A program made the position numbers and the translations under genes. A stretch of 64,000 nt of DNA from Gyromitra esculenta (Eukaryota; Ascomycota; Pezizomycetes; Pezizales; Discinaceae): NCBI GenBank assembly GCA_038503075.1, contig JBCAML010000016.1:1240001-1304000 (forward strand), written 5' to 3'. Under the pieces are notes generated by a model. It worked only from the letters and a program-made list of their open reading frames with translations. It did no database searches and was not told where the DNA came from. This document shows, one piece after another, positions 36,320 to 46,400 of this stretch (positions within the stretch are counted from its first letter, which is position 1; the number at the start of each line of letters is the position of its first letter).

Positions 36320-38078
36320 TTAAGAAAAAGCCTCTCCTCCTCGTTCAGAAAGAAATTTATAAATTTGACCAAGATAAGTCCTCAGCGCTCCCCACGGCAG
36401 CCACTGACACAAAAGAGTACAAAGAAAAGCAGCAGTGAAAAAAGTCCCAGTGCATAGGTTGCTTTCCAGGGATCCGATCCTCCTCCCGTGTTCTTTCCCC
36501 ATTGCTTCTAGTGAGTTCAGGCGCTTACAAATACTAGATTCCTCCACCTCAAAATCCGAACTCTTGCCCTTATTCTGATCGATCTCACTCTCTCTAGAAG
36601 ATTGCGAAACTGAACCCTGGGTGGGCCTTGGTAAGATCTCTTCGGTAGGGTCGCAAATTCGTTGACCAGGCTCGGTTGAGGGACCCTGGCCGCCTGGTAA
36701 GATCTCTTCGGTAGAGTCGCAAATTCGTTGACCAGGCTCGGTTGAGGGACCCTGGCCGCCTGGTAAGATCTCTTCGGTAGAGTCGCAAATTCGTTGACCA
36801 GGCTCGGTTGAGGGACCCTGGCCGCCTGGTAAGATCTCTTCGGTAGAGTCGCAAATTCGTTGACCAGGCTCGGTTGAGGGACCCTGGCCGTCTGGTAAGA
36901 TCTCTTCGGTAGGGTCGCAAATTCGTTGACCAGGCTCGGTTGAGGGACCCTGGCCGCCTGGTAAGATCTCTTCGGTAGAGTCGCAAATTCGTTGACCAGG
37001 TTTGGTTGAGGGACCCTGGCCGCCTGGTAAGATCTCTTTGGTAGGGTCGCAAGTTTCTTTGCTAGATTCTGGTCGGTACCTATCTCCCACCTTGCGTAAC
37101 CAGGAGAAATTTTCGGAAATATGCAGACGCACTGTTTCTAATAACGCACACAGTACAGTAAGAGCCTCACACTGTGCAGTAAGAGCCTCACACTGTGCAG
37201 TAAGAGCTACATGCTCTTCAGCACGCTCTTGAGAACAAGCTGTTATCATATCGTTTAGACGACCTATGCAACTTTCAATAACTTGACCCCCCATCCCTGT
37301 TTTCCGCGATATCTCTATCAGGGTTTCTAGTTTCCCTATGGTATTGTCCATAAAGCCCACAACAGATTCATCTACTTCTATGATTGTTGCTAAAATTTAG
37401 CACAGCGGCAGCGGCAACAAAGGCGTGTGTATAGCTTACCCATGGTACTGCCCGGCAAGTCCGTAACAGATTCATCTGCATCTATGATTTTTGCTAAAAT
37501 TTAGCACAGCGGCAGCGGCAACAAAGGCGTGTAGATAGCTTACCCATGGTACTGCCCGGCAAGTCCGTAACAAATTCATCTCCTTCTATGATTGTTGCTA
37601 AAATTTAGCACAGCGGCAGCGGCAACAAAGGCGTGTAGATAGCTTACCCATGGTACTGCCCGGCAAGTCCGTAACAGATTCATCTGCGTCTATAATTTTT
37701 GCTAAAATTTAGCACAGCGGCAGCGGCAACAAAGGCGTGTAGATAGCTTACCTTGAGAACTTTCATGCAATCTCCCTATATTGGAGATGGAAGCAGTAGG
37801 ACAATGGCCTTCCCCTACACGTTGGTTGTCGCTGACACTCAGTTTAGCGAATAAACCTGAGAGGTTATCAGTTTCGCGAGGTCGAAAGCCGAAAAAGCTA
37901 TACTGCTCAACGTAGGGATATATAATCCCATTAGGTCCAATATTTGGTACTGACCACCTACGGTTGGAGGTGACTGTGTCTATAGTCCACAGTTAATATA
38001 CATACTAAGCACATGTTGGACTGGAGGGTATGAGATACCATCAAGAAATGGCATAGATAAAGACTGAAATTCTGGCAT
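36320..38078 (-). CDS. membrane-anchored repeat protein with tandem mini-exons
   Basis: Six exons: 38078-38039, 37979-37752, 37689-37648, 37585-37544, 37481-37440 and 37377-36320, giving 483 aa. Exons 3-5 are 42 nt each and encode near-identical 14-residue units (DADESVTDLPGSTM type). The four introns around them are 62 nt and nearly identical (37751-37690, 37647-37586, 37543-37482, 37439-37378). Exon 6 starts with a diverged copy of the same unit. The body has a coiled-coil stretch with repeated LTAQCEA, then six full and one partial 22-residue repeats (CDSTEEILPGGQGPSTEPG type) and a second coiled coil. A C-terminal hydrophobic segment (FFTAAFLCTLLCQWL) suggests a tail anchor. No known domain. 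The first-exon model (intron 38038-37980, 59 nt) is supported by phase and a TTAAC branch site. Function unknown. Confidence 0.65.
36629..37051. repeat. 66-bp coding minisatellite (22-residue repeat)
   Basis: Six full copies and one partial copy of a 66-bp unit with very few substitutions, in frame in the minus-strand gene. Because 66 is divisible by three, other frames are also open across the array. Confidence 0.95.
37378..37751. repeat. 104-bp tandem array of intron plus mini-exon
   Basis: The unit is one 62-nt intron plus one 42-nt exon, repeated three times plus a final intron. Units differ at only a few sites: near the acceptor, at the exon start, and GTGTAT versus GTAGAT. The exon part runs from the AG to the GG before GTAAGC. 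Confidence 0.9.
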
Positions 38079-38511
38079 TGAAGTGCTTGATATTTTTATT
38101 TTCTGTGTTCTGGTGTTTATGTTCGTCTGAGGATGGTTTTTATGAGAGTTGCACGTACGTACTTATATCACTTTTGACCTTAATTATTATCCTGATAGAC
38201 AGATAGATAATTCATACACACAACTATCATCCTGAATAGCATTGGCCATCGCACTAATTTCCATTTCCTGTATCGTTTACTCAATGAGTAGATGAGTTGT
38301 CACGCTCTACTATTTTATTTGCCAGAGCGCGATCTATTTTCATTACTAAAATTCTACTTTGTAGATTCTTTGATATCAGCGACACGCACCACGAGGCGTG
38401 TGTCCGGTGACAGCGATCTTACCCACTATCGGTATTGCATTACTTGGTTGGTACTTTAGGTGAAATCCTTGAGAGGTTTGGAGGTGAGAGAAATTTCTGT
38501 TATGGCGCGGT

Positions 38512-38630
38512 TATGGCAAAAAGATCAAGAAACATGAGAGATTGGGTTCGGGGCTGTTATTGGCTCCCCTGAGGTTTCGAGGAGGGGTTGGATTGGAAAC
38601 AGAACCCTGTTAGCAGACCCTGCTTTCTCT
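38512..38630. mobile_element. diverged MITE copy (family of 49898-50050)
   Basis: Shares with the intact element the ordered blocks GGCAAAAAGATCAAGAAACATGA, TTCGGGGCTG, ATTGG.TCCCC, TTTCGAGGA, TTGGATTGG and AGAACCCTGT. The terminal repeats are eroded. Confidence 0.7.
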
Positions 38631-38639
38631 ATTGATGCT

Positions 38640-39020
38640 ATGCATCATGCGGCACATGTCGGGTGTTTGCTCGACAATGATCTCGCATTCCACCAATCTT
38701 ACTTTATGAATTCCTGCTAACTGTGCCGCGCGTGCGACGTGGGGGTCTCCGCTCGGCAATGATCTCGTATTCTGCCGCCAATCTTACACGGATTCCTGCT
38801 ACACGTGCCGCGCGTGCTAACTCTTGTCCATGCATACATTATGCGACGCACCCTTGACAGGGATTCTTGCTACTTATGCCGCGCATCGTGCGATGTGAGA
38901 CATGAGACGTGTGCCAAATCTTGTCCATGCATCGTACGAACCCATTATGCGGCGTGCTCTCGACAGGGATATTTGCTACTTATGTCGCGCATCGCGCGAC
39001 GAATGACGCGTGCCAAATTT
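38640..39020. repeat. imperfect tandem repeat, about 100 bp per unit
   Basis: The clearest two units are 38819-38893 and 38916-39002, sharing CTTGTCCATGCAT, ATTATGCG.CG, GACAGGGAT.TT, GCTACTTATG and CGCGCATCG. Weaker related copies extend left to about 38640. Confidence 0.7.
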
Positions 39021-39236
39021 CTGTGCCGCTTCATTGATTGAGGCTGGACTGGATCCATTCACTCCAGGTTGTGATCTATTTCCTGTTTCACTTGTTCCAT
39101 GCCATGCATCCTGTGCTGCGTGACGTGTCCCATTAAACTCCAAACCCTCGAGACAACTTGTGGAAACTATTTCTCGTTCCAATGGATTATAAGAACAGGT
39201 GTTTTCCAGTCTAAATCATTATTAGTTGCATCTGCA

Positions 39237-39261
39237 CCTTCCCTTCCCTTCCCTTCCCTTC
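39237..39261. repeat. CCCTT pentanucleotide array
   Basis: About five CCCTT units ending eight bases before the start codon at 39269, so within the likely 5' leader of that gene. Confidence 0.9.
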
Positions 39262-39268
39262 TATACCA

Positions 39269-39709
39269 ATGACTATTCGCCCACCCGATCACACAACTCC
39301 AGAAATTTCTAACCGTGGACATGCACAAGATAGCATGCTTTTGAACATTCTTCTTGCAAATCGGGATGATATTTTGCAAAAAAATCAGGTCCTCGAGGAG
39401 AAATACGATGCCCTTCAGAAAGAGTACGAAGTCCTTCGGAAGGAGCTCAATAATCTTCAGAGACAATTTTTTTGTGAACTTGATTCAAAGCTCAAGAAAT
39501 ACCAGCAAGCCCAGGGAAATACAAGGTCTGTGCAGCCGGCAGTATATTTCGTCTAAGAAGCTTGCCGACTTAGCTTAGCTAACACCTGCTCTAGGTCCAC
39601 AAATTACTTGGATTCATTCTGCGATATTTCCGTCTTGTCAAACTCTATCATGACCAACTCCTCTGCGGAAAATTTAGATTCGAACTCTTCGCAAAAATTT
39701 ACGCTGTGA
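39269..39709 (+). CDS. small coiled-coil protein
   Basis: Two exons, 39269-39525 and 39595-39709, giving 123 aa; the intron is 69 nt, phase 2, with a GCTAAC branch site 15 bases before its end. Residues about 25-82 form a long coiled coil (NILLANRDDILQKNQVLEEK, then YDALQKEYEVLRKELNNLQRQ). The C-terminus is Ser/Asn-rich (NSIMTNSSAENLDSNSSQ). There is no known domain. It resembles the coiled-coil protein at 30408-30794 in size and layout, though sequence identity is not evident. Without the intron the frame would end eight residues later at 39556. Confidence 0.55.
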
Positions 39710-40928
39710 GTATTCGAAGCCCACAGAAGCCGATGTAACAGTTAGGCTAACATTTAGTCCAGGCTCAAGGATATCATAGAATAAGTTCGTCGTATTGCCT
39801 CATTGCTGAAGAGAACTGTACTCAGGATGTAGGCTGCGATGTGGATCTTAGAGAGGTCTAGAGACTCAAGTTCTTTTCATGGGCATTTCTTCACCATGAA
39901 TATGAAAACACTTTTCTTGTTTACTTAAGCACCTATGTAGCTGCGCATGTATTAGTGGTAGGGGTAGGGAGGGGTATGAAGATGTAATAGGTTTCACGTT
40001 ATTTCTATGGTGGACTGCGGTGTTCACCTTATATAGAATGCAGAGTACCTTTTTGATAATACCTGTGATCCAAGTACTAAGACTAACTAAGAGAAGTTAA
40101 GGGAAGAATTCGCGGGCATGCTTGAACGTTCATATCTTGCCACAGACAGAGAATAGTCAAGTAGACTTTAGTATAACGCCCAATTTTCTATTGCTGATTA
40201 AAATCCAGTATTTCTATGCAATGGGGCCGAGGTTACTATGCTGTATCGTGATTTTGCGTGGTGCTCGTGCCACCGGGTTTTGGCTTGTTTGGCTTTATAG
40301 CGTATACTAGTGACATAAACTCATGTAAGCCAGACATTATTTAACTTTAAATATATATGTATATTCATCTCTTCAAAACAGTATTCCTACGATCTAGATC
40401 TAATTCCTCGTGGTCGGCCTAGGGTTGTTGTGTAGAAGGTTGCAAAATGCGGCGTGGAGTTGACCTGCCGACTAATACATTGGTGTTAGCACTAGCCCAT
40501 AAGGGGATTGACTTTGTTATCGGCGGCAAAAACAGAATATACAGGCCTAACAAAAAGGACTTGAAAGGGAATAAGTTAATTATGTCATAATCTATCTAAG
40601 TTCAAAATTGGGTTCTAGGGGTAGAATTCTGGCAACTCGGGATCTGAAGCATTGGTTGCTCTTTTTGGCTCGTGGCAAAGGATTTGGTAGCAACCATTGG
40701 AATGTTCGCTTACCCTTGTTTTTCTACAACCAGGGTTGAATTTATTGGTTGATGTAGTGTTCACACAGAGTGCTATTGTTTCGTGGCTCCAGCGCCGATT
40801 CTGGCTCCAGCGCCGATTCTGGCTCCAGCACCGACTATATTAATTACCTTTTACTCCCGCAGAAAGTAGAGGGGGAAAAATATCAGTAAGGATTTAGCAA
40901 CCGATTTTGCCAGCGAGAACCTCGAATT
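39710..40928. other. intergenic region, no recognised gene
   Basis: About 1.2 kb, AT-rich. It contains an 18-bp unit (GGCTCCAGCGCCGATTCT) present three times in tandem at 40784-40836. Confidence 0.5.
40784..40836. repeat. 18-bp tandem triplication
   Basis: Three copies of GGCTCCAGCRCCGAYTMT, the last slightly diverged. Confidence 0.9.
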
Positions 40929-41522
40929 ATGCATTTTCAATTTAATACCATTGTTCTTCTTGTCTCTAGCTCTACATGTCTTGCCGCTGATCTACATGTA
41001 CATGTAGATCTAGGCTTTTAGTAACTACCACACCCAACAACCACATCTGATTTTAGTGCTGATTTGAATTATAGCACTTCGACAAGTCAAAGCAAACCGA
41101 CAAGCACTCAATTTTTTCTGGGGCCGACTGGTTCTGGTTATATTTGGACGAGTACTGGAGACCTATCCGGAACGGAGGTTTTGCACAGCACTCTGTGGAA
41201 AAACTCCACTTATCAAGATGGACCAACAAACACTCACTTATGCCCAAGGCCGACTAACTCTGAGTGGATTGAGATCGGCACCGGTATTAGTACTTGGGTA
41301 GGTACGGGAAACATAATTGGTACGGGAGTTTCCCTAAGTGTCCCGTATTGCTCTGGGATCGGAAACAACTCCAGCGATTTCCGACCCACAATCACTCCTG
41401 TACCACCACTTGCTACCGAAAACCCTGATAGCGAAGGCTCTACTGTAGTGACGATTAGTAAAGGGCTGGTGTCAACTTGGGAATACCTTGCTCTGACGTT
41501 GTTTATTATAGTTTTAATGTAA
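40929..41522 (+). CDS. possible secreted GPI-anchored Ser/Thr-rich protein
   Basis: Two exons, 40929-41020 and 41075-41522, giving 179 aa; intron 54 nt, phase 2. Exon 1 encodes a signal-peptide-like start (MHFQFNTIVLLVSSSTCLAA). The body is rich in Ser, Thr and Gly with several N-x-S/T sites and four cysteines or fewer. The C-terminus ends in a hydrophobic run (EYLALTLFIIVLM) with no charged tail, as in a GPI-attachment signal. No domain was recognised. The 3' exon alone has no ATG near its beginning, which is why a 5' exon was sought; the exon 1 model is plausible but unproven. Confidence 0.45.
40989..41010. repeat. 22-bp perfect palindrome
   Basis: GATCTACATGT followed by its exact inverse ACATGTAGATC. 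It lies inside the proposed exon 1 of the GPI-like gene and encodes the symmetrical peptide DLHVHVDL. Confidence 0.9.
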
Positions 41523-42156
41523 TGTTTTGATTAGGATATGCGATGGTGGAGAGTTTCTCTTGGGTTTTAAGCATGATAATATAGCCTTAATCAATTAAAC
41601 TTATTTATTTCTCGAAGAAAGTAATATGATTATGTTCAGTCTTTAAAAGAAATATTTCAAACCATGTTCCCTAAGACATAATTCTATAACCTTTTTTTAT
41701 GCTCATTCACTCATGGGTATCACATATGATCATACGTCCTCCACCGGGATCTGCACCAGAGAGACGTTGAGTCGCATTTACAGGTAGTATGAGAGTGATC
41801 CCAGACCTACCATAAGCAGGGTATTGTGTGAGCTAGCTGGATGTAATCCAGTTATCAAAAAGTTTGACCTGATTTAAAGTACTGGAGCAGTACTAGAGTT
41901 TCTGACCCCGACAGAAAGAATTAAAACTGGGTTATATTAATGACTAGCTTTCAGTCAATATCTAGACAGTGGTTTGCACTAATTTTATACCACAAACACC
42001 TTGCAAATTTATTCTATTTGGTCGTTAGAAACCGGCCCCTGGCCATGGGTGATGGGGTATATTTGGTCCATTTACGGCTTCAGCCAAAAATGGAACCTCA
42101 AGGAAATATCGTATAAAGCCACGCTATGTATCATAATTTCACGAGAAAAGGTAGCC
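41523..42156. other. spacer upstream of the ferric-reductase-like gene
   Basis: AT-rich, no independent gene. The reductase frame stays open upstream of the chosen ATG to 42001, but only weaker start contexts lie there. Confidence 0.5.
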
Positions 42157-43865
42157 ATGGAAATCACACAATGGTATACGATTTCTCTCGGAGCGCTGGT
42201 AGCTCTCTGCTTTATCTATCGATTAACTTGTGCAGTCCTCTCAGTTCTGCATGTTTTCGGAGCATACTTTGTCTTAAAGCACTTTACCTATCCCCAAATT
42301 CCCAAGATTTTGAGGGGCGAGGGTACAATCACTCGAGCCCATTCTTTTTTTATATTTTTATATATTCTGGGGAACGGAATCTGTTTAGCATTTGATGTGG
42401 CAAACATGGCTCAGCTAGGAACCCGGTCGGGGCTAATGTCATTGGCAAATCTGATACCTCTCTGTGTAGGTGGGCGCATGAATTATGTGGCAAATTTTTG
42501 TGGCATGTCGTATGAAAACTATAGTCGTACCCATCGATGGGTGGGAAGGATGGCTGTTGCCCAAGCTCTCCTACATTCAGTGATTTCACTCATAGCAATG
42601 AAATCAAGACCCGGGCTTCCTGGCTTATTGGTATGCTAAACATCCCCGTGCTCCCTAGTCTTTAACTTACATGCTTTGTAGGCAGTCGGAGGAATGTTCT
42701 CCCTTCTCCTCTTCTCTTTACAATTTATCCGTCGCACGTTTTACGAGATTTTCTATAAGATGCATATGTTGTTTGCAATAGCAACTATGGTCGCATTATG
42801 GTATCATGTTGTACCTAAGACAGCCACAGTGAGGATTTACGTTATTTTAGGAGTATCTACGCTGGGCGCGGCCGTGGCTCTGCATCTTGGTTTTTTGTTG
42901 TACCGGAACTCTGGTTATGGATCGTTTACAGGGAGAGCAGAAATTCAACAGCTTTCGGACGACGCAGTTCAGGTGAGCTTAAAACTTCAGAGACCTTGGA
43001 AACTAAAAGCTGGTCAATATATATATCTTTGCATACCTGGAGTCAGCTTTTGTGCTTGGTTCCAATACCATCCGTTCGTCGTTAGCTGGTGGTATAAAGA
43101 TGAAAACGATGATACGAAAGTTGTGCTTCTAATTCAACCTCGCAAGGGATTCACAAGAAATATCAAGAGATATTCAGGCTCCTCGCTAAGAGCTTTTATC
43201 GAGGGCCCCTATGGATCTGAAAAAAATCTCGGATCATATGGTAATGTTATTTTATTCGCTACTGGTATCGGCATTGCTGGACAGTTACCCTATATACGGC
43301 AGCTCCTTGAAGGACATAATAACCGCGAAGTTAAAACGGGGCGAATTTCTCTCTTTTGGCAGATGAACAAAGAATGCGACGAATGCTGGGTTAACAAGTG
43401 GATGAAGGAACTCCTGAGACTAGATAAACACTATGTAAGCATAAATCAAAGAACTTTGTGAAACATGTAATAACTAATACAAATTTCGACTACTTAGATC
43501 CTCGATATAACGCTCTACGTGATGGGGCAATATCACAGTCAAGAAATACAACCTGGAGATCAGATAGAGTATGGAATTCATAAGCGTGTTAAAAAAATAT
43601 TCGAAACGCCCGACATCGAAATGCTCGTACGGCGTGAGCTCAAGGAACAAAAAGGACGTATTGTTGTAGCAGGTAATAGCTTGATGGCGTAATTAGTTGT
43701 GAGACTTTGCTGATAGCGGGTTCGAATTCTAAAGTTTGCACAGACCCCTGTACTAGGGACAAAATCCGTGGAATTACAGGAAAGATGCTTAGAGAGAATG
43801 TTAAATTTGAAGAACTGGCTTTCTGCCCAGGAAAGTCTACAGAGGGTATTTCTTCGTTTGATTAG
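42157..43865 (+). CDS. ferric-chelate-reductase-like transmembrane protein (FRE family)
   Basis: Four exons: 42157-42630, 42682-43434, 43498-43672 and 43717-43865, giving 516 aa, phases consistent. The N-terminal half has several membrane helices with the two pairs of haem-binding histidines: HRWVGRMAVAQALLH in one helix and HMLFAIATMVALWYH in the next. The C-terminal half has an FAD/NADPH-binding module: LKAGQYIYLCIPG, HPF, and the NAD-site segment FATGIGIAG. The FRE family passes electrons from NADPH across the membrane to ferric or cupric ions. The start at 42157 has a good context (GCCATGG); a longer start at about 42052 is possible. The protein lacks the long extracellular N-terminus of some Fre proteins. 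The final cysteine-containing motif (LAFCPG) replaces the usual LE[YF]QP-type ending. Confidence 0.85.
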
Positions 43866-44439
43866 GCTAGTTTCATGTGCTTAAAATGAATTTGTATCTG
43901 GAGCATCCGTATATATATTGGTCTCTTTCTTGCTCAAGCGGAGCTATTATTATACTTATATATATTCTATTCAAATATATCTCACGCTCGATAGATTTAA
44001 GTTTGATCCTAAATAGTGGAATCTTTCCGCTTCTTGGTGTTATGAGAAAACCCCTCTATTTTTACGCAACTATGAGACAAGATCCCTTGGGCACCCTCCC
44101 AAGTCAGCTCAAAACAATTCAATCCACCACGATGATCTAAGCTTGTTTGGTCAAATTTTGGCTTCTAGTAGAGATTGTATTTTTTTCTCTAAATAAAGAT
44201 AAAACAATCACTATAATTTGCAGCGAACTATAGGCTATGTGAGCACCACAGCGGAATTGAAAGTATTGAACACATAGTGATCATGAGCAAACCGACAAAG
44301 AACAAAAGATAGAACACAACAGGGGCGATTTCCGGATCCGAACGTAGAGCTTTGTGGATCTGATGGGCCTTTAGAATAGACTAGAGCTTCTGGGATTGAA
44401 TGTAAATACGTATATGTATACATGTGTATAGGTCCTCGG
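43866..44439. other. spacer with a small hydrophobic open frame
   Basis: Between convergent genes. A plus-strand frame from ATG 43886 to 44140 encodes 84 residues with a hydrophobic stretch (AIIILIYILFKYI). It could be a small membrane protein, but I recognise no relative and do not call it a gene. Confidence 0.3.
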
Positions 44440-44790
44440 TCATGGCTCCTCAACCTCGAGGATTGGTGGCAACTGTATGCAAGATAATTATTAGATGGTA
44501 AAGCAGAATATGTGATGTATGCTACATACCATGTTGATTATAGCTAGTTCGCTGTTGGAGAGAAGTCTCCAAGAGAGCCCGTGCCCCCATATGAACGCAG
44601 AAAACTGTGCTTTGATTTTCTCGACGCTGATCTCACCAGCTTCACTGCTGAGGTCGTAATCTCGACAAAGAGCTCTGGCTTTAATTCTTACTTGGTAAGG
44701 TTCTCGAACTAGTAGCTTCGCAATAAGGTTGTAAGAAACACCGTGAGATAAATAAAAGACGAGATAGGCTATTTCAAGATTTTCCCACAT
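44440..44790 (-). CDS. small HTH-like (Myb/SANT-type?) protein
   Basis: Two exons, 44790-44530 and 44472-44440, giving 97 aa; intron 57 nt, phase 0. It starts MWENLEIAYLVFYLSHGVSY, a tryptophan and three-helix pattern similar in feel to short fungal proteins with a helix-turn-helix or SANT-like core (SYNLIAKLLVREPYQVRIKA would span helices 2 and 3). The second exon ends the protein with LPPILEVEEP. Without the intron the frame continues for 12 less protein-like residues. The DNA-binding role is inferred from pattern only. Confidence 0.5.
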
Positions 44791-46400
44791 TTCTAATTAT
44801 CATACAACTAGCAGATACCTACGTTCACATTATATAGTTCCAGTTACACTAAGATGCAACTCTTTTTGAACTTAGAAGGGCGCCTATACTCACAAAGCGG
44901 GTGCCAGTATTCACTTAGGTAAAATCGTCTGCAAGCTCACACCCTATGACACAATATCTCATGCAAGAGCGCATGTATTCACAAAGAGACCTTTGCTTGA
45001 GTGAAGATCCATCCCAATAAATGTTGTTCGAAGCTGGGATATACCATAAACCTATATTTTGTTCGTTTAGTCCACTCCAGTGACTCCTAGTAATGTTAGC
45101 ACACCAATTTTTTTGTGTGAAAGCAACGTCATGGACACACCAATTTCCTGGAAATTACCGCCCACATCATTGCTGCGAGGCGACTAGCAGTTAAATTCAC
45201 TCACCAGTGGTGGTATACGTACCACACCAAAGATATTCATCCCTTCGTACATTAATTGTCGAGATGGTGCACGTGGTATTCGCTAGCAATGAAATCAGCC
45301 CATTTTGCTACTAGGCAACGAGGGAAATGGCCTATGTGCTGATAGAGTGGCATGTAAAGGTACGCATCCTCCCCATTTCTAGGTTATTTTTTTAAATAAA
45401 ATAATAGGGTATTCCTCCCACGACGGTTATTAGATTCTTCTAGGGGAGGTTATCGTGTTTGTGGTTTGTGCTTTCAATTATACTCTAGTGGTAGTAGTAA
45501 TAGTAATAGTAGTACCGTAAGGGATGGGAGCCCGCAGGAGATGGGAGCCCTCAAGGGATGGGAGCCCGCAGGGGATGGGAGCCCGCAGGGGATGGGAGCC
45601 CGCAGGGGATGGGAGCCCGCAGGGGATGGGAGCCCGCAGGGGATTGGAACCCATGGGGGATAATGGGTTGCGCCAGTACAAATGGGATCCTAGTTTACCG
45701 ACCGCTATTAATATCAATCCTAATTGCATGATCGTGACATGACAGTAATACGACTAAAATTGTAATACCATAGAGATTCGTGTAATCCAGACCGCTGCCG
45801 AGAGCGTGGCTTGCTAGACTATATACCTTTCCGGAGGTCGATTTTCAACACAAAAATAACACGTCTGGGGGTGGAGAGTATTTTAGCCCTCAAATTAACA
45901 TAAAAACACACCCCAGTCGGTAGTGCTCTCTTTAATCGATATAATATTCTCGCAATTCAGCAACTTGGCAATAAGCCATACCCTCCTTGGCAGCGGTCTC
46001 TATTACGGGAGTCTCTAACGGTACGGCTTTTAAGAATTTGGGCCTCCAAGAATATATATAACGGCTTAAAAATCATGGCAATTGCGGAATGACAGAGGAG
46101 GCTGTGAATAGACCTAAGATACAAACATAAAATCTCGGGCTAAACATGAAAGACAGCCTAAAAAAAGTAGCTAAAACTGAGGTAAACTAGGTGATAACAG
46201 AATACTATTGTCACTGATCGAGTAGTAATTCTTGATATAAAGATAAACGGCATGAGTACATTTGGTTTGTAAAACGATAAAGCCCCAATTACAACCGTGA
46301 GAATCTTTCAACGAAAATATCCCATAGTTGCCAATATAATAATGGTGTATTTTCGTTGGACGACACTCATACATATTATCGTTTAATACGATAAACAATT
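44791..46400. other. intergenic region with a 17-bp minisatellite
   Basis: AT-rich, 1.6 kb. The only structured element is the minisatellite at 45521-45660. No gene was seen; frames at 46171-46404 overlap the 3' end of the next gene. Confidence 0.5.
45521..45660. repeat. 17-bp minisatellite, about eight units
   Basis: Unit GATGGGAGCCCGCAGGG with a few variants (CCTCAAG, CCCATGG). A short GTA/ATA trinucleotide-rich run precedes it at 45487-45516. Because 17 is not a multiple of three the array rotates reading frame; the open frames across it are not taken as genes. Confidence 0.95.

Larger units (their letters stand above)
38079..39268. other. intergenic region with a MITE relic and a minisatellite
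   Basis: Holds a diverged copy of the 49898-50050 element at 38512-38630, tandem-like GC-rich repeats at 38640-39020, and a CCCTT array just upstream of the next start codon. No gene was seen. Confidence 0.5.

Noticed and set aside
36594..37052. 152-codon minus-strand frame with RRDLTRRPGSLNRAWSTN repeats
   Set aside because: It is the second frame of the 66-bp coding array; because the unit is divisible by three, this frame is open by default.
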